Shown here: positions 1 to 5,798 of the stretch, piece after piece | Layout of the letters: the number at the start of each line of letters is the position of its first letter | How positions within the stretch are numbered: the stretch's first letter is position 1 | DNA from: Chloroflexota bacterium | GTDB lineage: Bacteria > Chloroflexota > Dehalococcoidia > UBA1127 > JACQUN01 | Assembly: GCA_016210285.1 (NCBI GenBank) | Contig: JACQUN010000053.1 | Coordinates: 1 to 6,497 of the forward strand | Length of the DNA stretch: 6,497 bases | Reading direction: 5' to 3' | Position numbers and translations under genes: made by a program | The notes under the pieces: generated by a model | Seen by the model: the letters and a program-made list of their open reading frames with translations, nothing else | Told to the model about the DNA's origin: nothing | The model's database searches: none

Positions 1-806
1 ATGCCCAGGGCCAGGGAGCCGCGCATGAGGCGGTCGTGGTGGGCCAGCCAGCGCTGTCCCAGGCGGAAGCCGTTGCCCACCTCGCCCAGGACCTGGGTGC
101 TGGGGATGCGGACGTTGTCCAGGTAGTTCAAACGCTGCCGCGGCCGTTGGGGGGTAATCCACACCCGCACCGGGGCAAAGGTCAGCCCGGGCGTACCCTT
201 GTCAATGATGAACATGGTGATGCCGCCCCGCTGCCGCTTCTCCGGGTCGGTCACCGCCTGGAGCAGGGTGAAGTCCGCGTCTTCCATGTTGGGCCAGAGC
301 TTGGTGCCGTTGATGACCCACTCGTCGCCGTCCCGCACCGCAGCGGTCTGCATCATGCCGCCGGGGTCGGAGCCCGCCTGGGGCTCGGACTGGCCGAAGG
401 CGTAGCGTTTCTCCCCGCGGATGCAGGGCCAGAGGTACTTCTCCTCCTGCTCCTTGCTGCAGTTGCCGTAGAGCACGTTGGGGACATTGGCGAAGGGAAG
501 GTGCACGATGCTACGGTTGGTCTCTTCATGGAGCACCACGTTGCCCAGGGCGCCGAGCCCGCCGCCGCCATACTCCGGGGGCACATGGAGGGTGAAGAGC
601 CCTGTATCCTGAGAGATCTTCCTGAGCCGCCGGAACTTCTCTGCGGGGAGCGCACCGAAGCCGCCCGCCTCCCCACCTTCCAGGTCCATCTCAGGATCAG
701 GCGCCGTGGTCAGGAACTCCTGCTCCAGGGGGATGCACTCCTCCTTGACGATCTTCCGCACGGTCAGCTTCAGGGCCTCTAACTCTGGTGCCAGCTTGAA
801 GTCCAT
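1..806 (-). CDS. Acyl-CoA dehydrogenase, partial (C-terminus lies beyond the window)
   Basis: This is a flavoprotein of the acyl-CoA dehydrogenase family, which oxidises an acyl-CoA thioester at the alpha-beta bond and passes electrons to electron-transfer flavoprotein; the acyl substrate cannot be told from sequence. The first 268 residues are present, starting MDFKLAPELEAL. Residues 1 to about 130 form the helical N-terminal domain, with HVPPEYGGGGLG at 74-85 and an EE pair at 94-95. The beta-barrel middle domain begins at YAFGQSEPQAGSDP (135-148), the family's flavin/substrate-contact motif, followed by INGTKLW at 165-171. The end of the middle domain (NVRIPSTQVLGEVGNGF, 231-247) and the start of the C-terminal helical domain are visible; the catalytic glutamate region is outside. 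The start is fixed by AAAGGAGGGG five bases upstream of ATG. After INGTKLW the usual threonine or serine region reads PNMEDADF, a divergence. Transcription probably comes from the promoter at 1019-1047. Confidence 0.93.
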   Translation of the reverse strand, partial: MDFKLAPELEALKLTVRKIVKEECIPLEQEFLTTAPDPEMDLEGGEAGGFGALPAEKFRRLRKISQDTGLFTLHVPPEYGGGGLGALGNVVLHEETNRSIVHLPFANVPNVLYGNCSKEQEEKYLWPCIRGEKRYAFGQSEPQAGSDPGGMMQTAAVRDGDEWVINGTKLWPNMEDADFTLLQAVTDPEKRQRGGITMFIIDKGTPGLTFAPVRVWITPQRPRQRLNYLDNVRIPSTQVLGEVGNGFRLGQRWLAHHDRLMRGSLALG

Positions 807-811
807 CGTCC

Positions 812-819
812 CCTCCTTT
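812..819 (-). promoter_or_regulatory. Strong ribosome binding site of the acyl-CoA dehydrogenase
   Basis: On the minus strand the bases read AAAGGAGG, close to a perfect Shine-Dalgarno sequence, five bases before the ATG at 806. It decides the start codon. A CCTCC stretch on the same strand (910-906) could pair with its GGAGG core, giving a possible but unproven way to mask the site. Confidence 0.8.
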
Positions 820-935
820 CAGGACACAGCTTGCTCTGTTCTCCCCGTCGTCGGGCTTGCATCTCTATGGGCGATGGCGCCCCGCTCTTCAGCCCACCCC
901 GTCATGGAGGCGGGACCTTCCCCAGGAATGGGTCC

Positions 936-1001
936 CTAACCACGGCGCCGAAGGCGAGTTCGGTAAGCGAAGGCCACCGTGGTAGTGCCACCTCTGCGCA
1001 T
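936..1001 (-). CDS. Possible 21-codon leader peptide upstream of the acyl-CoA dehydrogenase
   Basis: An ATG at 1001 opens a 21-codon frame ending in TAG at 938-936. The peptide begins MRGGTTT and ends RLRRRG. It starts about 11 bases after the predicted transcript start and overlaps the main leader stem (939-983), so its translation would disrupt that stem. I see no convincing ribosome binding site, and a frame this short can arise by chance. Treat it as a possibility only. Confidence 0.15.
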   Translation of the reverse strand: MRRGGTTTVAFAYRTRLRRRG

Positions 1002-1018
1002 GGGTCAAGCGCGCCCTC

Positions 1019-1047
1019 TGTATAGCATGGAACCCCTGTCCTGTCAA
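1019..1047 (-). promoter_or_regulatory. Sigma-70-type promoter driving the acyl-CoA dehydrogenase
   Basis: On the minus strand a perfect -35 box TTGACA (1047-1042) is followed after exactly 17 bases by TATACA (1024-1019). The bases TGC directly before the -10 make it an extended -10 promoter. The predicted start of transcription is near 1012, giving a leader of about 200 bases. This is the best promoter match in the window. Confidence 0.75.
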
Positions 1048-1056
1048 CCCCAAGTT

Positions 1057-1200
1057 CCCTTTTTGGCAGGGTCTTTTAGTTGTCACCCTGAGTGAAGCGA
1101 AGGATCTCCCTCTTCCATGAGATTCTTCGGTCGCTTCGCTCCCTCAAGAATGACAACGACGACACTGCCAGCAGAACTAAAAGACCCTGCCCTTTTTGGC
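1057..1200. mobile_element. MITE-like element with terminal inverted repeats and flanking direct repeats
   Basis: The element proper is 1067-1189 (123 bp). Its ends are perfect 15-bp inverted repeats: CAGGGTCTTTTAGTT at 1067-1081 and AACTAAAAGACCCTG at 1175-1189. Directly outside them are identical 10-bp direct repeats CCCTTTTTGG at 1057-1066 and 1190-1199, the pattern left by target-site duplication. The direct repeat could be counted as up to 11 bp because of a shared C (1067 and 1200), and the inverted repeat as up to 17 bp. No protein is encoded, so it would have to be moved by a transposase from elsewhere. It lies between the end of thiI and the acyl-CoA dehydrogenase promoter, where it interrupts no gene. 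The family is not identified. Confidence 0.6.
1080..1156. repeat. Imperfect inner palindrome nested in the MITE-like element
   Basis: Left arm 1080-1108 begins TTGTCACCCTGAGTGAAGCG and ends GATCTC. Right arm 1119-1156, read on the other strand, begins TTGTCATTCTTGAGGGAGCG and ends GAATCTC. They pair imperfectly around a spacer of about ten bases. This style of palindrome (TGTCA-CTGAG-GAAGCGAAG-ATCT) is, from memory, a common dispersed intergenic repeat in GC-rich environmental bacteria, especially Chloroflexota. The right side carries about 18 extra bases (1157-1174) between the inner and outer arms that the left side lacks. Confidence 0.55.
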
Positions 1201-1288
1201 CCACCAATGGCTGAAGACGACCAGAACCGGGAGCGAGGCGGCCATCTGGGGTCGCTCTGCGTGGCTTCCCCGAGGAGATTGCCCCACG
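1201..1288. other. Non-coding spacer after thiI
   Basis: These 88 bases lie between the thiI stop codon and the MITE-like element. A weak CGTGG/CCACG stem (1260-1264 with 1284-1288) sits right after the thiI stop on the minus strand, but no T-run follows it, so I do not call a terminator. Nothing else is seen here. Confidence 0.5.
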
Positions 1289-2536
1289 TTACCCCTTGAC
1301 GGTCCCGGGCACCCACGCAGGAGAGGCTGTGGAGGTTGGCAGTTCTCCTGACCCTGACCCGCTCTCTTGGGGCCAGGCAAAGTCATGGCGCTGGGCGGCG
1401 GCGACCGCCGCTTCCTCCATGGCTTCCACCTCCAGGCGGGACTCCAGGGCCTGAACCTCCTCGGGACGGCTCCTGGTTACCGGGTGCTTGGGCACAAAGA
1501 GGGTGCAGCAGTCCTGGTCGGGCAGGATGGAGATGGGGTAGGTCCCCAGGCGCTTCGCCTGGGCAATGATCTCCGCCTTGTCCATCCCGATGAGGGGTCG
1601 CAGGACTGGCAGCCGCCCGGCAGCGGAGTTGATGGTGGTCAGGTTCTCCAGGGTCTGCGAGCTCACCTGGCCCAGGCTCTCTCCTGTCACCATGGCCCGC
1701 GCCCCGTGGCGCATCCCCAGGGCCTCGGCGATGCGGAGCATGAAACGACGGTAAAGGACCACCCTGTAGGCGGGTGGCACCGAGACGATGAGGCGCTGCT
1801 GCACCTCGCCGAAGGGAACCAGGTAGAGGGTGGAGCGGTACTGGTACTGGGTCAAAAGCTGCACCAGGTCCTGGGCTTTCTCCCTGGAGGTGCCCTCCAC
1901 CAGCGGGAAGCTGTGGAAGTGGACGAAAAGAACCTCGCAGCCCCGGTTCATCATCCGCCAGGCGGCCACCGGCGAGTCAATCCCCCCCGAGAGGAGGCAG
2001 GCAACCCTGCCACTCACCCCCACGGGAAGCCCCCCGGGGCCGGGGATCTCCTCGAACGACAGGTGGGCCTGTCCGGGGAGAATGTCCAGGAAGATGTTCA
2101 GCTCAGGGTGCTTCAGGTCCACCGGGAAGCCTTTGAGGTTCTGGACAAAGGCGCCCAGCTCGGCGTTGACCTCCGGCGAGGTCAGTGGGAAGCCCTTGTC
2201 GTTGCGCCGCGTGGTGATGCGGAACGACTGGGCGCTGCGCCTCTCCAGGAGGGATGCCAGCGCCTTTTTGACGGCATCCAGCGAGGGCGGGAGGCGGTAC
2301 ACCGGGGCGAACTTCTCTACCCCCACCACGTGGCGCAGCCGCTCCTCCAGCACTGGCCAGAGGGCCCCGCCGTTCAGCGGGATGACCGCCAGCATGGGGT
2401 TGAGCACAATGATCCGCGCTCCTGTCCCTGCCAGGGCCGATTTCAGGTTCTTCACCACCCGCCGTGTGAACAGGGGGCGGTTCTGGCCCTTGAGGGCGAT
2501 CTCGTGGAAGAACCGGACCGCGACAAACTGCTCCAT
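1289..2536 (-). CDS. thiI: tRNA 4-thiouridine synthase / thiamine sulfur-transfer protein ThiI (short form)
   Basis: ThiI adenylates U8 of tRNA with ATP and replaces its oxygen with sulfur to give 4-thiouridine; in many bacteria it also supplies sulfur for the thiamine thiazole. The product is 415 residues from the ATG at 2536. The N-terminal NFLD/THUMP part spans about 1-165 (HEIALKG at 11-17, typical FP and VDL-P patterns near 116-146). The PP-loop ATPase follows, with SGGIDSP at 183-189, HFHS at 206-209, TGESLGQVSSQ at 285-295, RPLIGMDK near 313-320 and DCC at 342-344. The length and the lack of a C-terminal rhodanese domain match the Bacillus-type short form, where a cysteine desulfurase delivers sulfur directly. 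The last 30 or so residues are Gly/Ser/Pro-rich and not conserved. A TTG six bases upstream is possible but is poorly spaced from any ribosome site. The gene starts 13 bases after the Nudix stop, so the two are probably cotranscribed. Confidence 0.94.
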   Translation of the reverse strand: MEQFVAVRFFHEIALKGQNRPLFTRRVVKNLKSALAGTGARIIVLNPMLAVIPLNGGALWPVLEERLRHVVGVEKFAPVYRLPPSLDAVKKALASLLERRSAQSFRITTRRNDKGFPLTSPEVNAELGAFVQNLKGFPVDLKHPELNIFLDILPGQAHLSFEEIPGPGGLPVGVSGRVACLLSGGIDSPVAAWRMMNRGCEVLFVHFHSFPLVEGTSREKAQDLVQLLTQYQYRSTLYLVPFGEVQQRLIVSVPPAYRVVLYRRFMLRIAEALGMRHGARAMVTGESLGQVSSQTLENLTTINSAAGRLPVLRPLIGMDKAEIIAQAKRLGTYPISILPDQDCCTLFVPKHPVTRSRPEEVQALESRLEVEAMEEAAVAAAQRHDFAWPQESGSGSGELPTSTASPAWVPGTVKG

Positions 2537-2549
2537 GCTCAAGCCTACT

Positions 2550-3002
2550 TCAGGATAGGTTGCTGGCCTTTTTGAGCGCGGCCAAGAGAAGCTGGCAGCA
2601 GAGGGAGCCGCTCCGTGCGCCCTCGCCCAGAGCAGCGGGTGCGGCCCACCTCCAGGCGATGTAGTAGGTGTTTCCTGGGAGGCCGGCGGCTGGCTCCGGC
2701 AGACGGGGTGTGAGGAACCCCAGCCTGGCCTCCCACAGGGCCATGCTCAGCCGATAGCCCGTCCTCTCCTGCGAACCCTGGCGCAGGACCCCCGTGAGAT
2801 GGACAGGGATGCCCAGCTTCTCCGCTCCCACCCGCCGGGCTGCCGTCGCGGAGTCCTCACCAGGCTGAAGGGAAGCAGCGGGCAGGCCCCAGATCCCAGG
2901 GAGGTCAGGGTCATCCGCAGGTCGCTGGACTACCAGAAGGCGGCGCGAGGCGATGGTGTGCCACACCACCAGGGCGACGGCTTGTTTCAGGGGGGTGCTC
3001 AT
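2550..3002 (-). CDS. Nudix-fold protein with degenerate Nudix box
   Basis: This 150-residue protein resembles small Nudix hydrolases, which cleave nucleoside diphosphates linked to another group. The beta-strand AVALVVWH, a V-Q-R pattern at 25-27 and PGIWGLPAASLQPGE at about 35-49 match the family up to the Nudix helix. In the Nudix box (consensus GX5EX7REUXEEXGU) the segment reads ASLQPGE, seven residues, then RVGAEKLGI. The leading glycine is alanine, the glutamate of RE is valine and the second of the EE pair is lysine. Two metal-binding positions are therefore lost, so hydrolysis may be weak or absent and the fold may serve binding. I chose the ATG at 3002 because GGGGAGAGGGT lies just before it and the match begins there; a GTG at 3041 would add 13 unrelated residues. 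It sits 110 bases after rpsT and 13 bases before thiI. The substrate is unknown. Confidence 0.75.
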   Translation of the reverse strand: MSTPLKQAVALVVWHTIASRRLLVVQRPADDPDLPGIWGLPAASLQPGEDSATAARRVGAEKLGIPVHLTGVLRQGSQERTGYRLSMALWEARLGFLTPRLPEPAAGLPGNTYYIAWRWAAPAALGEGARSGSLCCQLLLAALKKASNLS

Positions 3003-3058
3003 ACCCTCTCCCCGAAAGACGAGACGCTGTGAAGCTGGCACGAGGTCCTGGGAGCAAC

Positions 3059-3082
3059 GGAACCCCTCGTGAGAGGAGGTCC
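3059..3082 (-). other. Hairpin in the rpsT-to-Nudix spacer
   Basis: On the minus-strand RNA a ten-position stem (3082-3073 with 3068-3059) closes on a TCAC loop, with one mismatch and one G-U pair. No T-run follows, so it is not a typical terminator. It lies between the highly expressed rpsT and the Nudix gene and could lower read-through or stabilise the rpsT message; both are inference. The rest of the 110-base spacer shows nothing. Confidence 0.35.
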
Positions 3083-3112
3083 GTGGCGATGACGTTGGGT
3101 GCCCTGTGTGCT

Positions 3113-3388
3113 CTACGAGGAGGCGGGGCCTGCGGAAGCCTTGGCGCGGTTGAGCCGCTTCATCAGGCGGGATTTGGAGCGGGCCGCCTTGTTGGGGTGG
3201 ATGACGCCCTTCTGGGCTGCTCGATCGAGGGCGCTCATGGCGTTCTGGACCGCCTGGGCTGCCTCCTCCACGGCCCCTGACTCCACGAGCGTCTTGGCCC
3301 TGCTGACATGGGTATGGACGGTGCTCTTGATGGAGCGGTTGATAAGCCTTCGCTTGCGGGAGACCCGTGCGGACTTTTCGCTGGGCAC
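3113..3388 (-). CDS. rpsT: 30S ribosomal protein S20
   Basis: S20 binds 16S rRNA and helps assemble the small ribosomal subunit. The product is 91 residues, normal for the family, very basic and alpha-helical. It begins MPSEKSARVSRKRRLINRSIKS, matching the usual MP-x-x-KSA-KR start with the conserved N-R-x-x-KS pattern. HPNKAARSKSRLMKRLN near 64-80 is the conserved C-terminal rRNA-binding region. The start codon is GTG at 3388, supported by AGGAGG about ten bases upstream and by the conserved N-terminus; no ATG fits. A dedicated promoter lies at 3433-3462, with a predicted leader of about 38 bases. The Nudix protein and thiI follow on the same strand, so S20 is probably the first gene of a three-gene unit. 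Confidence 0.95.
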   Translation of the reverse strand: MPSEKSARVSRKRRLINRSIKSTVHTHVSRAKTLVESGAVEEAAQAVQNAMSALDRAAQKGVIHPNKAARSKSRLMKRLNRAKASAGPASS

Positions 3389-3432
3389 CTTGCCACCACC
3401 TCCTGCTCAGGGGTTCTTCCTTGCTGCAACCT

Positions 3433-3462
3433 ATTATACGCTGGCGCTGGGGAAAAGGACAG
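3433..3462 (-). promoter_or_regulatory. Promoter of rpsT (perfect -10)
   Basis: On the minus strand the -10 box is a perfect TATAAT (3438-3433). Eighteen bases upstream is CTGTCC (3462-3457), only a three-of-six match to TTGACA. Transcription would start near 3426, about 38 bases before the rpsT GTG. Placed just ahead of a ribosomal protein gene, it is convincing despite the weak -35. Confidence 0.65.
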
Positions 3463-3488
3463 CCTGGGGGGATTGGGTGGTTGGCGCT

Positions 3489-3532
3489 GCGCTCGCGGAC
3501 TCTTCGGCAGGGCGTGAAGGAGAGGCGAGCGC
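3489..3532. repeat. GC-rich inverted repeat between rel and rpsT
   Basis: GCGCTCGC at 3489-3496 is the exact reverse complement of GCGAGCGC at 3525-3532, with 28 bases between. Inside, CTTC and GAAG can extend the fold on the minus-strand RNA. It lies 42 to 85 bases after the rel stop codon and upstream of the rpsT promoter. It could end or slow rel transcription, but no T-run follows, so a factor-independent terminator is not supported. Confidence 0.35.
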
Positions 3533-3573
3533 GCTGGCAGAGGCCGGGGCTTCGGAAAGGCGGTGATGGGGCC

Positions 3574-5771
3574 TCAGCCCTTGGATCCGGACGGCTTCCC
3601 GATGACTCCCACCTCAGCCGTGCGGGCCACGCCGAGCACCCCTTTCACCCCCTCCAGCTTGCCAAAAAGGCGGCTGAGCTGGCCCATGCCGGTGGTGAAG
3701 AGGGTGAGGGTAATCGTGGCGGTGCCATCGGGGTTCTCGGTGGTCACCACTGAGGCGATGTTGACGTTGTACTCCGAGACCAGGGTGGTGATGTCACGCA
3801 GCAGGCCCACCCGGTCCCAGGCTTCAATGCGCACCCGCACGGGATAGAGCTGCTGGGAGGGGCCCCAGGAGACCCGGATGAGCCTCTCCCGTTCGTCTTC
3901 ATTCTTCACATTGGGGCAGTCGGAGCGGTGGACGGTTACACCCCGGCCTCGGGTGATGAAGCCGACGATCTCGTCCCCGGGGAGGGGATTGCAGCAGAGG
4001 GCGGTGTGGGTCAAGAGGTCCCCCACCCCCAGGACCCGGACGCCGGAGGTCGGGCTGCTGGCCGGGAGGCTTGTGGTGGGCGCCGCGGGCTGGGGCTCTG
4101 CCTGTGCGGTAAGGCGGTGGGCCACCTGCGCCGTGGTGATGCTGCCGCTGCCCAGGGCCGCCAGGAGATCCTCCAGGCTACCGTACGAGAAGAGCTCCGC
4201 CACCGCCCCCTCACTGACCGCCATGCCCAGCTTCCGCAACTCCTTCTGAAGGAGCTCCCGCCCCCGCTGGATGTTGGCGCTGCGCTCCTGGCGGCGGAAC
4301 CACTGCCGAATCCTCTGCCGCGCGCTGGCAGAGCGCACGAAGCCCAGTTCAGTATTGAGCCAGTCCAGGCTGGGCCCCCTGGCTACCTTGCTGGTCAGGA
4401 TCTCCACGGTATCGCCATTCCTCAACTGGGTGTCCAGGGAGACCAGCCGCCCGTTGACCTTGGCGCCGATGCATCGGTGGCCCAGGTCCGTGTGGACGTG
4501 GTAGGCAAAGTCAATGGGAGTGGCGCCCGCGGGAAGCTCTTTGACCTCCCCCTTGGGGGTATAGACGAAGACCTGGTCGTGGAAGATGTCGGTCTTTACC
4601 GACTCCAGGAACTCCTCGGCGCCACTGACCTCCCGCTGCCAGTCCAGGAGTTGGCGCAGCCAGGTCATCCTCTGCTCGAAGTGGGTATCCCCTGAGGCGC
4701 CCTCTTTGTAGCGCCAGTGAGCGGCCACGCCGTACTCGGCGGTCTGGTGCATCTCGTAGGTGCGGAGCTGAACCTCCAGGGGAGTCCCTCCCTCGCACAT
4801 GACCGTGGTGTGGAGGGACTGGTACATGTTCTCTTTGGGGTTGGCGATGTGGTCGTCGAAGAGGCCGGGCATGGGATGCCAGAGGCTGTGGATGACACCC
4901 AGGGCGTTGTAGCAGTCCGCCTTGGTCTTGACCAGGATGCGGAGGGCGAAGAGGTCGTAGATCTGGCCAAACTCCTTCCCCTGGGTGGCGTACTTCTGCA
5001 TCTTCTGGTAGATGCTGTAGATGTGCTTGGGTCTCCCGTAAACCTCGGCCTGGATGCTGTTGCGCTCCAACTCCTCTTTGAGGGTCTTGGACACGCGCGC
5101 AACGTAGGCCTCCCGCTCCTCGCGGCGCACCGCCAGGAGGCGGGAGATGTCCCGGTACTCCCCCGCGTGGAGGTAGCGGAAGGCCAGGTCCTCCAGACGC
5201 CACTTCAGGTCCCAGATCCCAAGGCGGTGGGCCAGGGGGGCGTAGATATCCATCGTCTCCTGGGCAATGGCGAGGCGGCGTTCAGGGGGCAGGGCTTGCA
5301 GCGTTCGCATGTTATGGAGGCGGTCTGCCAGTTTGATGAGAACCACCCGGATGTCCTCCGCCATGGCGACCAGCATCTTGCGGAGGCTCTCCGCCTGGTT
5401 GTGTCCGTCCTCCCCAGCGTAGTGGGGCCCCTCGGCGGAGATGAGGTCCAGCTTGGCCAGCTTGGTCACCCCGTCTACCGGCGCGCCACATCGGGGCCAA
5501 ACCTGGTCTCTAGCTCCTGGGTTGTGACCCCGCAATCCTCCACCACGTCGTGCAGGAGGGCCGCAGCCAGGGTGGTGGCATCCAGGCGGATCTCGGCCAG
5601 GAAGAGGGCCGTGTTCAGGGGGTGCTCGATAAAGGGCTCACCGGAGAGGCGGTTCTGGCCGGTGTGCTTGTCGGCGGCGAACCGGTAGGCCTCCTCCACC
5701 AGGAGGAGCTTTTCCTGGGGCAGGTACTGCCTGGCCTTGTCCAGGATCTCCTTCAACTCCACCGACATCAT
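3574..5771 (-). CDS. rel: RelA/SpoT-family (p)ppGpp synthetase/hydrolase, interrupted by a frameshift
   Basis: Rel enzymes make the alarmone (p)ppGpp from ATP and GDP/GTP during starvation and, where the HD domain is active, degrade it. Joined across one missing base the product is 732 residues, full length for the family. The HD hydrolase domain covers about 25-190, with HTGQ at 36-39, EPFIEHP at 45-51, LLHDVVED at 72-79 and KLADRLHNM at 147-155. The synthetase covers about 240-360, with GRPKHIYSIY at 246-255, PKENMYQSLHTT near 312-323 and LEVQLRT near 332-338. TGS lies at about 395-462, the conserved-cysteine domain at about 585-625 (ALCCNPLPGD, HRSDCPN) and ACT at about 643-719. The frame breaks after codon 97 (VAR), where L98 of the expected ARLVDGVTK has lost a base; without correction the frame stops at 5475. 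The switch motif, RXKD or EXDD elsewhere, is LFDD. The start is ATG ATG at 5771 or 5768, about 20 bases after the predicted transcript start; the ribosome site is weak. Confidence 0.9.
5478..5481 (-). other. Frameshift site in rel
   Basis: On the minus strand the upstream frame reads GTG GCG CGC CGG TAG, stopping at 5477-5475. The downstream frame reads GTA GAC GGG GTG ACC (VDGVT) from 5478. Homologues have ARLVDGVTKL here, so a Leu codon between CGC and GTA has only two bases (5480-5479, CG). One base, perhaps the T of CTG, is missing. It lies in a GC-rich run, where base-calling or assembly errors are plausible. Confidence 0.85.
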
Positions 5772-5798
5772 CCCCACCCCCACGCTCTCGGTAGCTGA

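Larger units (their letters stand above)
807..1012 (-). promoter_or_regulatory. Long, hairpin-rich 5' leader of the acyl-CoA dehydrogenase (candidate cis-regulatory RNA)
   Basis: About 200 transcribed bases separate the predicted start site (near 1012) from the ATG. Several stems can be drawn on the minus-strand RNA. Arms 983-975 and 947-939 pair over nine bases with one G-U pair, enclosing a smaller stem CCGAA/TTCGG (963-959 with 952-948). Arms GGGACC/GGTCCC (936-931 with 917-912) continue into TTCC/GGAA with a three-base loop. GGGCG/CGCCC (882-878 with 873-869) and CCCG/CGGG (855-852 with 847-844) follow. I do not recognise a named riboswitch: no FMN, cobalamin, TPP or T-box core fits. The high GC content makes chance stems likely, so this is a candidate only. 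Confidence 0.4.

Noticed and set aside
36..782. Plus-strand 248-codon frame opposite the acyl-CoA dehydrogenase
   Set aside because: The minus-strand translation gives clear acyl-CoA dehydrogenase motifs and a strong ribosome site; the plus-strand frame has neither.
869..905. TPP-riboswitch-like string GGGGTGGGCTGAAGA on the minus strand
   Set aside because: It lacks the CTGAGA and the TTGAACCTGATCTGG parts of the THI box, so it is only a superficial match.
971..996. T-box-like string GGTGGCAC...CCACGG in the acyl-CoA dehydrogenase leader
   Set aside because: It lies about 20-30 bases after the predicted transcript start, leaving no room for the T-box Stem I, and the core AGGGTGGNACCGCG is not met. 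The string is explained by the 939-983 stem.
1065..1200. Outer inverted repeat plus CTTTTT as a factor-independent terminator for thiI
   Set aside because: The T-run follows the stem on the plus strand, where there is no gene. On the minus strand, in which thiI is read, the stem is followed by A residues. Flanking direct repeats fit a mobile element better.
1367..2575. Long plus-strand open frame opposite thiI (about 400 codons)
   Set aside because: It mirrors the thiI gene, has low-complexity composition with no recognisable domain, and thiI itself is unmistakable. Long antisense frames are expected at this GC content.
3003..3041. Longer Nudix protein starting at GTG 3041
   Set aside because: The extra 13 residues do not resemble the family, and the ATG at 3002 has a purine-rich ribosome site directly upstream.
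4717..5688. Plus-strand open frames opposite rel
   Set aside because: They are shadows of a gene with clear HD, synthetase, TGS and ACT domains; no family resemblance in the antisense translation.
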